Source: an uncultured Oxalicibacterium sp.
GTDB taxonomy: Bacteria; Pseudomonadota; Gammaproteobacteria; Burkholderiales; Burkholderiaceae_D
NCBI RefSeq assembly: GCF_913776015.1
Contig: NZ_CAJYMD010000028.1
Span: 1 to 64,000 of the forward strand
Reading direction: 5' to 3'
Length of the DNA: 64,000 bases
Positions 49,656-58,920 of this stretch are shown here, one piece after another. The notes under the pieces are model-generated. The model was not told the origin of the DNA. It made no database searches and was given only the letters and a program-made list of their open reading frames with translations. The translations under genes were made by a program, and so were the position numbers. Within the stretch, counting starts at the first letter, position 1. Every line of letters begins with the position of its first letter.

Positions 49656-50516
49656 ATGCACGACAGCCTGAAACAAGCCGCACCGGGCAAGGCCCTCGAT
49701 CAAAAAAACCGTCTTATTCAATACGCATCGGTTTTTGGCTTGTGCATGTCGGCTGCGATTCCTGCCATGGCCGATCCTTCTCCTGCACTCGATCGCGTCA
49801 GCATTTCCGCGGGTGTCTTTCGCGCCGAACCGACGTTCAGCGTCGGTGTGGAAACGCCATACGGCAATCTCAATACGCCAGATCGCACCAACAGCGATGT
49901 ATCGATCCCGCGCCTGCGCGCCGATATTCTGCTGTTCGACAGCCAGGGCATTTCGTTCGACTATTACCGCTACGATCGCTCGTATGCGCAAACCGTTTCC
50001 GGCAGCTCAACGCTTAATGGTCAGCCGGTAACCGGTAATGCCACCTTCAACTCCAACCTCAAACTGGATCTCGCACGCCTGTCTTACAAATGGTGGATCG
50101 GCAGCGGCAATAGCGTGTTTGGTATTGGCCTCGGTGGTGCCTACTATCGCGCTGATCTGACCGGCTCCATCAACGGCACAGCCACGGTCGGCAGCACGGT
50201 CTATACCGATGGCACGTCGGACCGCTATACGGACGATGCCGTGGCACCGTTGATCGAACTGGGCTGGCGCCATGCTTTCACGCCGAATGTCCGCATGTAT
50301 GTGGAAGCCGGCGGCGTGAAAAAGAATAGCGGCAATCTGCAAGGACACATCTATAACGGCAACATCGGCGTCGAGTGGTTCCCCTGGAAAAACATCGGCC
50401 TGGTACTGGACTACGGCGAACAGCGCGTCAAGCTCGAACGCAGCCGCGCCAATGCGACGGCCGAAATGGATGTCCGCTTCCGCGGCCCTTCCTTGTTCGT
50501 GAAGGCACGTTTCTGA
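49656..50516 (+). CDS. Outer membrane beta-barrel protein
   Basis: 286 residues, starting at an ATG after TTCGGAGAAC. A long signal peptide (to about AMADPSP) precedes alternating hydrophobic strands and a terminal Phe (LFVKARF), the classic outer membrane insertion signal. The motif DYYRYDRSYAQ and GNTYLG-like loops suggest an OmpW/porin-like barrel, but I do not recognise a specific family. Not in an operon; ligand unknown. Confidence 0.8.
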   Translation: MHDSLKQAAPGKALDQKNRLIQYASVFGLCMSAAIPAMADPSPALDRVSISAGVFRAEPTFSVGVETPYGNLNTPDRTNSDVSIPRLRADILLFDSQGISFDYYRYDRSYAQTVSGSSTLNGQPVTGNATFNSNLKLDLARLSYKWWIGSGNSVFGIGLGGAYYRADLTGSINGTATVGSTVYTDGTSDRYTDDAVAPLIELGWRHAFTPNVRMYVEAGGVKKNSGNLQGHIYNGNIGVEWFPWKNIGLVLDYGEQRVKLERSRANATAEMDVRFRGPSLFVKARF

Positions 50517-50851
50517 TACAACAAGACATCGGTCATGAACCTGTCATATTAGGGATCTACTATCCCCTTCGGTTTGCCACTCTCCACTATAGGTTTGGGT
50601 GAATCGCTTGAGACCTGCCCTCGTCAAGAGGGTGGGTCTTTTTCTTTGGTGCGCACTTTTCTAAAACACTTCTGGTTACCGCATGTTGGTTGCTAGCTGC
50701 TCTCGATTTCTGCTGATCCAGAACCACTGCCTGCGTGTTGTAGCAAAACCATCTTTTTCCTGCGCCGTTACACCTTTCCGCCTCATTTCAATATATTATT
50801 TGCAACATAAATTAATAAATTAGCAACTTAATTTGTGCTGAAGGATTTGTC
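50517..50851. other. Intergenic region
   Basis: About 335 bases. It contains the terminator listed separately and AT-rich promoter-like sequence (TATATTATTTGCAAC) in the last 70 bases before the acyltransferase gene. No gene seen. Confidence 0.5.
50611..50646 (+). terminator. Terminator of the beta-barrel gene
   Basis: AGACC-TG-CCCTC, loop GTCAA, GAGGG-T-GGGTCT followed by TTTTCTTT; a slightly interrupted stem. Confidence 0.75.
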
Positions 50852-52009
50852 ATGACGCAGCAGATCGCCGGCATCAAGCCGGCCCCGCAACAAAACCGCA
50901 TCGATGAACTGGAAAGTATTCGCGGCATTGCCGCCCTGCTGGTCGTCATCTACCACATCCCCAACTGGAACGCCGCACTCTTCGACCTGCCGTTGTTTCG
51001 CAACAGCTACCTGATGGTCGAACTGTTCTTCGTACTATCCGGCTTTGTCATCTACAAGGCTTATGCCAACAACATCCACTCGCCGGCCAATCTGTTCCGC
51101 TTCCAGTTTCTGCGTTTTGCCCGTCTGTATCCGGTGCACCTGTTATTCCTGCTCGTGTTTCTCGGACTGGAAGTCGCCAAATACGTCGCCTACACGCATT
51201 ACGGGGTCAAGAGTCACAAGACCACACCGTTTGTGGAAAACGACTTCACTGCGCTGCTGCAGCAACTGTTCCTGGTCCAGGCCATTGGCCCGACCGGCAA
51301 TGCCCTCACCTTCAATGCGCCGGCATGGTCAATCAGTGTGGAGTTCTATACCTATCTGATCTTCGGCTTGATCGTGCTGTACATGGGCCGCATGAAAATG
51401 GCGGTATTTACCACGCTAGGCATCGCTGCCTGCGTGATCCTTGCGGCCGATCCAAAGAATGGGTTTGCCGACCTGCTGTCCTGTCTGGCCGGCTTCTTCA
51501 TCGGCTGTTGCACGGCATGGTTGTCGGAACGCGTGAAATTCAAGCTCCCGTCACAAAGCGTTGCTCTGGCGGTGGTGATGTTGCTGTTGTATCTGCAACT
51601 GAAGACACCAAAACAGCACGATCTCTGGATCTATCTGTTCACGGCGATGCTGGTACTGACCATCGTCTTGTCCGACGATGGTGCGATACGACGCGTGCTG
51701 CGCCTGCGCTTTTTTCTGTGGTTGGGGACGATCTCGTATTCGATCTACATGTCCCACTCGGCACTGCTGTGGGGCTTTAATCAGGTCCATCGCTTTTTCT
51801 TCAAGCGATCCGAAATCCTGATCGAAGGTCGCATGGTGCCGCAACTGACGTTCGTGCAAGCCCTGCTTTCCTATGTCGTCATCCTTACGCTGCTACTCTT
51901 GCTCAGCCACCTGGTGTATCGCTACCTTGAACAGCCTTTACGCGAACGTTCGCGCAAGGTGCAGTTGAAGATGCCGGCGTTTTTGGTGCGTGGTGCGAAA
52001 ACACCCTGA
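50852..52009 (+). CDS. Acyltransferase family 3 membrane protein (OafA-like)
   Basis: 385 residues with about ten hydrophobic segments. The N-terminal motif ELESIRGIAALLVVIYH and the RFARLYPVH and AWSISVEFYTYL blocks are characteristic of acyltransferase 3, which moves acetyl or other acyl groups onto periplasmic glycans. Alone here, so the sugar target is unknown. Convergent with the next gene, three bases apart. Confidence 0.92.
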   Translation: MTQQIAGIKPAPQQNRIDELESIRGIAALLVVIYHIPNWNAALFDLPLFRNSYLMVELFFVLSGFVIYKAYANNIHSPANLFRFQFLRFARLYPVHLLFLLVFLGLEVAKYVAYTHYGVKSHKTTPFVENDFTALLQQLFLVQAIGPTGNALTFNAPAWSISVEFYTYLIFGLIVLYMGRMKMAVFTTLGIAACVILAADPKNGFADLLSCLAGFFIGCCTAWLSERVKFKLPSQSVALAVVMLLLYLQLKTPKQHDLWIYLFTAMLVLTIVLSDDGAIRRVLRLRFFLWLGTISYSIYMSHSALLWGFNQVHRFFFKRSEILIEGRMVPQLTFVQALLSYVVILTLLLLLSHLVYRYLEQPLRERSRKVQLKMPAFLVRGAKTP

Positions 52010-52012
52010 TGG

Positions 52013-52618
52013 CTAGCGGCGTGCTACCGGCAGGATTTCCACCGAAGCCAACGCCGCATCCATCAGGCGCGCGGCTTCGGCTTCGGTCAGTGCGTCTTCG
52101 GCAGCCTTGGCGGCCCGGACCGCATACGAAATGCGATCCATTGCATAGCAAGTCTGCTCGAATACCAGGCGGTAATTATTTGCCTTGATCGATTGGCTCA
52201 TGCCGGCATCGCTGCCGCTGTAGCTTGTCCAGACATGATTGTTGATGGTCACCGGCGACAGGCGCATGCCGTTCCCGGACTGCAAACCATGACTGAGACA
52301 GCTTGCCACCACATCGGGATCGCGGCTGGCGCCGAGTTGCAATACTTCAGACAAGGCGCTGCCATCTGCGGCACGCGCCGGCAAAGTCAGACGCACGATC
52401 CCCTGTCCTTCACCGACGGCTTTGCCATCCCAGATCATGCGCCAACCGCTTTGCATCAGCGCACGCCCCTGAAACTCCATCGATCGCTGCGCGCCCGGTG
52501 GCTGCTGTAGTCGGACATCGCCATCCTTGCTGAGAAAAACAGTAGTGTCCTGCCGAAAGGCATCGCATGCCACCAGCGACAGGCTCAGCACAGGCAAAAA
52601 CAGCATTTTTCTTCTCAT
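52013..52618 (-). CDS. Lipoprotein of unknown function
   Basis: 201 residues with a lipoprotein signal and lipobox LSLVAC. The mature part has a beta-rich centre (IVRLTLPAR, VTINNHVWTSYSGS), two internal cysteines that may form a disulfide (SCLSHG and EQTCYAM), and an Ala-rich C-terminal helix. Not recognised. AAGGTGG precedes the ATG. Confidence 0.75.
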   Translation of the reverse strand: MRRKMLFLPVLSLSLVACDAFRQDTTVFLSKDGDVRLQQPPGAQRSMEFQGRALMQSGWRMIWDGKAVGEGQGIVRLTLPARAADGSALSEVLQLGASRDPDVVASCLSHGLQSGNGMRLSPVTINNHVWTSYSGSDAGMSQSIKANNYRLVFEQTCYAMDRISYAVRAAKAAEDALTEAEAARLMDAALASVEILPVARR

Positions 52619-52820
52619 CGTCCACCTTTGGAAACGGACCGGCTATCTGGCTAGGTTGTATTGCAGGCAGTGCTGCCAGTTTCGCGATTTCCTGCGATTC
52701 AGGCAAGTGAAAGTGGCAAATAGCTAGGCACAGATTCCCACACGAGACACGGGTGTTGTCCGATTGGTTGGCGAAGCACGGCCTTCTACACTGGTGCATG
52801 AACCGCTCAAGGAGATAGCC

Positions 52821-53096
52821 ATGTCAGTCAATAAATTGCAGGTGCCAACCAGTGAAGTCGATGACCAACCAAAAAACGGTCTGCCAAGCATTCCCGACAC
52901 CGACAAGAGCGGAAAAAATCTTCGTGCTCAGACGCATGGACGCAATGTGTTCGATCCGCCATCGGACGAGGATTTGCGCGATGGATCATCACACAACGAC
53001 CAAAACAACCGTCTGCGCAACAATCCGGATGACGTTACCGAAAAGGACCCTACGCGTAGTAGCGACAAGCCATTAAGTGGCAAGATTCAGCCATAA
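52821..53096 (+). CDS. Small, disordered hydrophilic protein
   Basis: 91 residues; AAGGAG precedes the ATG. Rich in Asp, Asn, Pro and Lys with almost no hydrophobic cluster, so likely intrinsically disordered. It has no signal peptide or Cys. Clean ribosome binding site and following terminator support a real gene. No family recognised; a stress or desiccation role would be a guess. Confidence 0.6.
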   Translation: MSVNKLQVPTSEVDDQPKNGLPSIPDTDKSGKNLRAQTHGRNVFDPPSDEDLRDGSSHNDQNNRLRNNPDDVTEKDPTRSSDKPLSGKIQP

Positions 53097-53115
53097 AGAT
53101 GATTATTGATTATGT

Positions 53116-53143
53116 AAAAAAGCCCGCGGTTGCGGGCTTTTTT
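53116..53143. terminator. Bidirectional terminator
   Basis: AAAAAA-GCCCGC-GGTT-GCGGGC-TTTTTT between the small protein gene and the xdhC-like gene. Confidence 0.92.
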
Positions 53144-53166
53144 ACATGAAGGAAAGCTTAGGCATA

Positions 53167-54180
53167 TCAGGCTACCTCTCGCTCCTTCGCGATCGCCACG
53201 GACATTTCAGCCGGCAACGGCACCTGGTTCTTGACGGCAATAATCTCGGCCATCACGCTGACCGCAATCTCTGCGGGCGTCTTGCTACCGATATAGATAC
53301 CGACCGGGCTACGCAGCCGTCGTAGCGACGCTTCCGTTTCACCGAAATGCGTCATCATGCGCGCCCTGCGCTGCGCATCGTTACGACGTGAACCGATCGC
53401 ACCGAGATAGAACGCCTTGCTGTGTAAGGCTTCCAGCAAGGCCAGATCGTCCAGCTTGGGATCATGACTGAGTGCGACAATGCAACTGCGCGCATCCGGC
53501 CGGAACGCGACTACCACATCATCCGGCATGCCCACCACGGTTTCGACGCGTGGCACAGACCAGCTCGCTAGGTAGCTTGGCCGCGGATCACACACCGTCA
53601 CGGCAAAACCATTGAATAAGGCCATTGTCGCCAGATATTCGGCAAGAGCGCCAGCACCGATCAACAGCATCCGGTATTCGGGGCCCAGCGTGTTGATCAT
53701 GCGCACACCATCGAAGCGCAAGGTACTCGGTTCGGATGCAGCGGACAACGTTACTGCGCCGTCCGAGCATGAAACTGCACGCTGCACCAGTTCGCCTGCT
53801 TCCAATCGCTGTACCAGCGTATCCAATGCTGCAAATTCCGGGTCGAATTCCAGCAAGAGCGACAAGGTGCCGCCACAAGGCAGACCAAAACGATGCGCTT
53901 CTTCCGCGTCCACGCCGTATTGCACAAGCTGCGGCGCGCCCTGTGGTATGGCGGCAGATTGGCCCGCTTCCGATGAGGCATAGCGCACAATCAGGTCATC
54001 CTCGATGCAGCCGCCGGATACAGAACCGACCGTCATGCCATCTTCACGCAAGGCCATCATCGCGCCGATCGGCCGCGGCGACGAACCCCAGGTCATGACG
54101 ACTGTCGCCAGCATGGCGCGAAAACCGGCGGCCCGCCAGTCGCGCAAGTCGCGCAATACCTTGACGTCAATGCTTTCCAT
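53167..54180 (-). CDS. paoD: XdhC/PaoD-type maturation factor for a molybdenum hydroxylase
   Basis: 337 residues. N-terminal XdhC domain with SSPRPIGAMMAL and GSVSGGCIEDD, C-terminal Rossmann-type XdhC domain with LLIGAGALAEYLA and LGAIGSRRN. Such proteins bind molybdopterin cofactor, sulfurate it and insert it into the large subunit (PaoC). Last gene of the pao operon; its start overlaps the end of the mocA-like gene by 14 bases. GGGAG precedes the ATG. Confidence 0.9.
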   Translation of the reverse strand: MESIDVKVLRDLRDWRAAGFRAMLATVVMTWGSSPRPIGAMMALREDGMTVGSVSGGCIEDDLIVRYASSEAGQSAAIPQGAPQLVQYGVDAEEAHRFGLPCGGTLSLLLEFDPEFAALDTLVQRLEAGELVQRAVSCSDGAVTLSAASEPSTLRFDGVRMINTLGPEYRMLLIGAGALAEYLATMALFNGFAVTVCDPRPSYLASWSVPRVETVVGMPDDVVVAFRPDARSCIVALSHDPKLDDLALLEALHSKAFYLGAIGSRRNDAQRRARMMTHFGETEASLRRLRSPVGIYIGSKTPAEIAVSVMAEIIAVKNQVPLPAEMSVAIAKEREVA

Positions 54181-54745
54181 GGCATTCTCCCTGCAGAATC
54201 GACGCGCTCATCAGCATGGTCTGTACGCGCAGCAAATCGTCATGCGTATCCACATCCGTGATCAAACCCGGATCGTCCAGTGCGATATCCACCACGCGAC
54301 CACCAAGCCGTTCAGCTTGTACCACCGAAGCCGCACCATGATCGCCTGTCAATGCACATAAGGCCGCAGCGCATGCACGCGAAAATCCGACCGGGTGCCC
54401 AGCCTGCCCGTCATGATGTGGCACGACTACCGTACCCTGCTGCAATCCTGCCGCTACCGCACGCAAACTCGCCGCACGCACCAAGGGCAAATCACCCGGC
54501 AGAATCAACCAGCCAGCGGCATCGGCAGTCGCACGTACTCCGGCTGCAATCGAATCTCCCATGCCCTCGCCGTCGGCCTGACGGACGACATGAACCGACA
54601 AACCGGCTTCGGCAACCGCCAGCAAGACATGGTCCAATACAGACATACCAGCCAGCGGTGCCGACAGCTTGTGGCCTGCGCCCCCCGAAGCCAGAAAACG
54701 ACGCCCCTTGCCTGCGGCAAGCACCACGACCACAGGCAGTGGCAT
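54167..54745 (-). CDS. mocA: MobA/MocA-type molybdenum cofactor nucleotidyltransferase
   Basis: 192 residues with the nucleotidyltransferase signature LAAGKGRRF near the start and LPGDLPLV in the middle. MocA adds CMP to molybdopterin to form the dinucleotide cofactor used by PaoC-type enzymes. It sits between paoC (five bases upstream) and the xdhC-like gene. ATG at 54745 preferred; a GTG five codons earlier overlaps paoC. Molybdate-CTP rather than GTP specificity is inferred from context. Confidence 0.85.
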   Translation of the reverse strand: MPLPVVVVLAAGKGRRFLASGGAGHKLSAPLAGMSVLDHVLLAVAEAGLSVHVVRQADGEGMGDSIAAGVRATADAAGWLILPGDLPLVRAASLRAVAAGLQQGTVVVPHHDGQAGHPVGFSRACAAALCALTGDHGAASVVQAERLGGRVVDIALDDPGLITDVDTHDDLLRVQTMLMSASILQGECHGKH

Positions 54746-54750
54746 CGTGC

Positions 54751-56949
54751 TCACACCCACTCCGGCAGTTTGGTAATCAGCTTGTCCAGCGTGATCGGGT
54801 ACTCACGCACGCGAATACCGCTGGCGTTATAGATGGCATTCGCAATCGCCGCGCTGACGCCGCACAGACCCAGCTCACCCACGCCTTTGGCTTTCATCGG
54901 CGAGGACATTGGATCGGTTTCATCAAGAAACACGACATCCTGATGCGGAATATCGGCATGCACGGGTACCTCATAGCCGGCCAGATCGTGGTTGACGAAG
55001 AAGCCGCCCCGCTTGTCGACGAACAGTTCTTCCATCAATGCGGCCCCTACCCCCATCGTCATTGCACCGATGACTTGACTACGTGCCGATTTCGGATTGA
55101 TGATGCGTCCCGCAGCACAGACTGCGAGCATGCGGCGCACGCGGGTTTCGCCTGTTGCGGCATCGACACCGACTTCAACAAAATGCGCGGCAAAGGTGGA
55201 TTGCTGGTAGCGCTTGTCGAGATCTCCGAATTCGATGCGATCTTCAGCCACGATTTCGCCATGTGCAGCCACATAGCCGAGCGGGAACGACTGGCCACGT
55301 GCATGCAGCATGCCATCGCGGAACGCAACCTCGTCAGGTGCGACCGTCAGCTTTTGGGCAATGATTTCGCGCAACTTGACGCATGCCGCATAGACGCCAG
55401 CCGTCGCGCTGTTGGCGCCCCACTGTCCACCCGAGCCGGCAGATGCCGGAAAGGCCGAATCGCCCAACCGCACAACCACCTTGTCAACCTGCGTACCCAT
55501 CATCTCGGCGGCAGTTTGCGCAATGATGGTGTAGCTGCCAGTACCGATATCGGTCATATCGGTTTCCACAGTGATAATGCCGTTGCCATCCAGACGCACG
55601 CGTGCACCGGAAGGCATGACCAGATTGTTGCGGAAGCCGGCCGCCACACCCATGCCAATCAGCCAGCGACCATCGCGAACACGCCCGGGTTGCGCTTGAC
55701 GCTGATTCCAGCCGAAACGCTCGGCACCGACACGGAAACATTCCACCAGGCGGCGTTGCGAAAAGCGCCGATCCGTTTTCTCTGGATCGACCTTGGTGTC
55801 GTTGAGAATCCGGAATTGGAGCGGGTCCATCTGCAACTTCTCGGCCATTTCATCCATCGCGACTTCGAGCGCCATCATGCCCGGCGCCTCGCCCGGTGCG
55901 CGCATGGCATTGCCTTCTGGCAGATCAAGCAAGGCCAGACGCGTGGCAGTAATGCGATTGGGCCCTGCATACAGCAATCGCGTTTGCTGCACCGCATTTT
56001 CAGGTTCGCCGCCCTCGAGATTACCTGACCAGCTTTCATGACCGATTGCCGTGATCTTGCCATCGCGCGTGGCACCGATACGAATACGCTGGATGGTGGC
56101 AGGACGATGCGTGGTGTTGTTGAAGATCATGGGACGCGTCAGCGCCACCTTTACCGGACGCCGCGCTGCGCGTGCGCCCAATGCCGCCAGCAAGGCTTCA
56201 GCACGCAGGAAGAGTTTGCCGCCGAAACCGCCACCGATATACGGCGAAATCAGACGCACATTTTCCTTGGGAAGGTTGAGCGTCTTCGCAAGATCACCCA
56301 CACCCCAGTCGATCATCTGGTTGGATGTCCAGACCGTGAGACGGTTGCCCTCCCAGCGTGCAGTGGATGCATGCGGCTCCATCATCGCGTGCGACTGATC
56401 GGGCGTGGTGTAGGTCGCATCCAGACGGACTGGTGCCAGATCGAATGCGCGTGTGAAGTTGCCGGCACTGGTATCCGGATTCTCACTTTTCGGTACGACG
56501 GCATTGTCTTTTTCACGCGCCAGATCGAATTTGCCGGCGGTCGGCAGATATTGCACGCGTACCAGTTGGGCTGCGGCCGTCGCCTGCTCGAACGTGTCGG
56601 CCACGACGAGCGCAATCGCCTGATGATAATGCGCAATCTCCGGCCCGCCCAAAAGCGTGGCGACATTCATCTTGCCCTTGCCAAGCTTGCCGGCATTCTC
56701 GGCAGTGATGATTGTCAGCACGCCAGGCGCACGTCGCGCCTCGTCAAGATTGATCAAGACAATACGTCCCTTGGCAATCGCGGAACCGACAATACAACCA
56801 TACGCAACGTTTTCCACCACGTCGTGGCGCTCGTAGGCGTAAGGCGCGGTGCCGGTGGTCTTTAGCGGTCCATCAATACGGTCCAGCGGCTGACCGACCA
56901 CGCGCAACTGATCGATCGGATTGGTGGTGGCAGGTGTGGTGAATTTCAT
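54751..56949 (-). CDS. paoC: Aldehyde oxidoreductase molybdenum-binding subunit PaoC
   Basis: 732 residues, exactly the E. coli PaoC length. Xanthine-oxidase-family large subunit with GGGFGGK, the MRAPGEAPGMMALE region and the catalytic Glu in GVGELGLCG near the C-terminus. Oxidises aldehydes in the periplasm using molybdopterin cytosine dinucleotide. It has no signal peptide of its own and is expected to be carried out with PaoA by the Tat system. Three bases after paoB. Confidence 0.95.
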   Translation of the reverse strand: MKFTTPATTNPIDQLRVVGQPLDRIDGPLKTTGTAPYAYERHDVVENVAYGCIVGSAIAKGRIVLINLDEARRAPGVLTIITAENAGKLGKGKMNVATLLGGPEIAHYHQAIALVVADTFEQATAAAQLVRVQYLPTAGKFDLAREKDNAVVPKSENPDTSAGNFTRAFDLAPVRLDATYTTPDQSHAMMEPHASTARWEGNRLTVWTSNQMIDWGVGDLAKTLNLPKENVRLISPYIGGGFGGKLFLRAEALLAALGARAARRPVKVALTRPMIFNNTTHRPATIQRIRIGATRDGKITAIGHESWSGNLEGGEPENAVQQTRLLYAGPNRITATRLALLDLPEGNAMRAPGEAPGMMALEVAMDEMAEKLQMDPLQFRILNDTKVDPEKTDRRFSQRRLVECFRVGAERFGWNQRQAQPGRVRDGRWLIGMGVAAGFRNNLVMPSGARVRLDGNGIITVETDMTDIGTGSYTIIAQTAAEMMGTQVDKVVVRLGDSAFPASAGSGGQWGANSATAGVYAACVKLREIIAQKLTVAPDEVAFRDGMLHARGQSFPLGYVAAHGEIVAEDRIEFGDLDKRYQQSTFAAHFVEVGVDAATGETRVRRMLAVCAAGRIINPKSARSQVIGAMTMGVGAALMEELFVDKRGGFFVNHDLAGYEVPVHADIPHQDVVFLDETDPMSSPMKAKGVGELGLCGVSAAIANAIYNASGIRVREYPITLDKLITKLPEWV

Positions 56950-56952
56950 GGC

Positions 56953-57906
56953 TTATCCTTTTCGTCCGTCTGCCAGCACTGCGGCAAGGGTTCGCTGGGT
57001 CAGCGCAATCTTGAATGCGTTTTCATGCGTCGGCCGTGCGGTCGAAAACAACTGGTCGCACACCGCTTTCGCACCGGAAGGCAGAGATTGCTCAGCCGCT
57101 TCCACACGCCACGGCTTGTGCGCCACACCACCGACAGCCACCCTGCCGCGACCGTCGACCTGCACGATCGCCGCCACCGATACCAGCGCAAATGCATACG
57201 ATGCGCGATCACGCACCTTCTGATAAATCTGACGGCCGCCAACCGGCTTGGGCAAGCGTACCGCCGTAATCAATTCGCCGAATTCCAGCGTCGTATCGAT
57301 ATGTGGAGCATTGCCGGGCAAGCGATGAAAATCCGCAATGGGAATCACACGTGCCGAACCATCGGGACGCATGGTTTCCACTTCCGCATCGAGCACACGC
57401 ATCGCTACCGCCATGTCGCTGGGATGCGTGGCAATGCACGCTTCGCTTGCACCGATGACTGCATGCTGCCGACTGAATCCACCAATTGCCGAGCAACCGC
57501 TGCCCGGCACGCGCTTGTTGCACGGCTGATTGGTATCGTAAAAATAGGGACAGCGCGTACGCTGTAACAGGTTGCCAGCAGTCGTTGCCTTGTTGCGCAA
57601 CTGGGTCGATGCGCCGGCTAGCAAGGCACGTGACAAGACGCCATAATCGCGGCGCACACGCTGATCGGCGGCGAGATGGGTATTGCTGACCAGTGCACCG
57701 ATACGCAGGCCGCCATCCGGCAAACTCTCGATCCGGTCGAAACCCAATCCATTCACATCAACGAGATGAACCGGCGTTTCGATTTCCAGCTTCATGAGAT
57801 CAAGCAGATTGGTCCCACCCGCGATGAATTTGGCACCCGGGTGACGCGAAGCGGCTGCCACGGCTTCGGCCGCCGACTGCGCTTTCTGATAGGTAAAGGA
57901 TTTCAT
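56953..57906 (-). CDS. paoB: Aldehyde oxidoreductase FAD-binding subunit PaoB
   Basis: 318 residues, as in E. coli PaoB. FAD site [13 protein letters not shown]; a Cys-rich insertion ([12 protein letters not shown], then SGCSAIGG and [11 protein letters not shown]) corresponds to the extra [4Fe-4S] cluster that is special to PaoB. The ATG at 57906 overlaps the paoA stop (ATGA). Confidence 0.95.
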   Translation of the reverse strand: MKSFTYQKAQSAAEAVAAASRHPGAKFIAGGTNLLDLMKLEIETPVHLVDVNGLGFDRIESLPDGGLRIGALVSNTHLAADQRVRRDYGVLSRALLAGASTQLRNKATTAGNLLQRTRCPYFYDTNQPCNKRVPGSGCSAIGGFSRQHAVIGASEACIATHPSDMAVAMRVLDAEVETMRPDGSARVIPIADFHRLPGNAPHIDTTLEFGELITAVRLPKPVGGRQIYQKVRDRASYAFALVSVAAIVQVDGRGRVAVGGVAHKPWRVEAAEQSLPSGAKAVCDQLFSTARPTHENAFKIALTQRTLAAVLADGRKG

Positions 57907-58556
57907 TTGCGGCCTCCTCCCACCTCGGTAATTGCTTCGACGATATTGGAATAGGCACCGCAACGACAGATGTTGCCACTCATGCGCTCGCGGATTTCGC
58001 TCTCGCTCAGCACGGGCGCCGCCAACAGATCAGGCGTCACATGGCTGGGAATGCCAAGTCGGACTTCATTGACCACCGCAACGGCAGAACATATCTGGCC
58101 CGGCGTGCAATAACCGCATTGATAGCCATCATGCTTGATGAAAGCTGCCTGCATGGGATGCAGATTATCCTTGCTACCCAGACCTTCGATGGTGGTGATG
58201 TCGGCCCCTTCATGCATGATCGCCAGCGCCAGACAGGCATTGATGCGTTGCCCATCGACAATGACCGTACACGCACCGCACTGACCGTGATCACACCCCT
58301 TCTTGGTTCCCGTCAGTTGAAGATGCTCGCGCAGTGCGTCAAGCAAGGTGGTGCGATTGTCGATCACCAATGTCTGGGGCTGACCATTGACGCGGAAAGA
58401 TACCTGCGACATCGAAAGTGGCGCTGAAGAAGTATTGACTGATGGGGAAAGATTTTGGGCACCGACGACCGTCGGTACGGCCAGCGTGGTTGCCGACAGT
58501 GCGCCGACCTTAAGCACACCACGGCGACTGATCCTGATCTCGCGAAACTCATCCAT
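57903..58556 (-). CDS. paoA: Aldehyde oxidoreductase 2Fe-2S subunit PaoA, Tat-exported
   Basis: 217 residues. Tat signal with SRRGVLK near residue 11, then two [2Fe-2S] sites: plant-type [16 protein letters not shown] and CGYCTPGQ...CRCGAY. ATG at 58556 chosen because AGAGGA lies eight bases upstream; an ATG three codons earlier would sit too close to it. First gene of paoABC-mocA-xdhC. Confidence 0.94.
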   Translation of the reverse strand: MDEFREIRISRRGVLKVGALSATTLAVPTVVGAQNLSPSVNTSSAPLSMSQVSFRVNGQPQTLVIDNRTTLLDALREHLQLTGTKKGCDHGQCGACTVIVDGQRINACLALAIMHEGADITTIEGLGSKDNLHPMQAAFIKHDGYQCGYCTPGQICSAVAVVNEVRLGIPSHVTPDLLAAPVLSESEIRERMSGNICRCGAYSNIVEAITEVGGGRK

Positions 58557-58920
58557 TGTTTGCATCCTCTTGGCTGGTGTATTGGCTAATGATTGCTTGC
58601 CGTGCGACCAACCTCCTGCTACAAGATTAGCCAAAGCAAACAAAGGAGCGAGTGCCCCTGGAACGGTTGCAAATCGGTGGACACGATAAAGTCGCAGAAG
58701 TGCCCGAGGACGCGAATTTTGAACAGCGATGTGCGACAAACCGCACGCAAACGACTTTTCGCGCATCGATCCACAGGGATGCGTCGTTTAGCGACATATT
58801 GCGAATGAAGCTGAACAGACCTTGTTGCGACAATTCACTCCGCAATGCACGCCCTCTACCAGGGAATAGCCATATTGGTGACAAGGCGAACGAACTCGCA
58901 GTGTTCCTTATAATGCCGCC
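58557..58920. other. Divergent intergenic region between paoA and the DUF1624 gene
   Basis: About 364 bases. I see no regulator gene and no clear operator; the DUF1624 -10 box is at its right end. Confidence 0.5.
58909..58914 (+). promoter_or_regulatory. -10 box six bases before a start codon
   Basis: TATAATGCCGCC followed by ATG at 58921, the same spacing as in argA. No Shine-Dalgarno sequence upstream, so a leaderless transcript is plausible. Confidence 0.5.

Noticed and set aside
54280..56028. Long plus-strand open frame across paoC
   Set aside because: Rich in His, Arg and Gln and overlapping the well-supported molybdenum subunit gene on the other strand; typical antisense artefact of GC-rich codon use.
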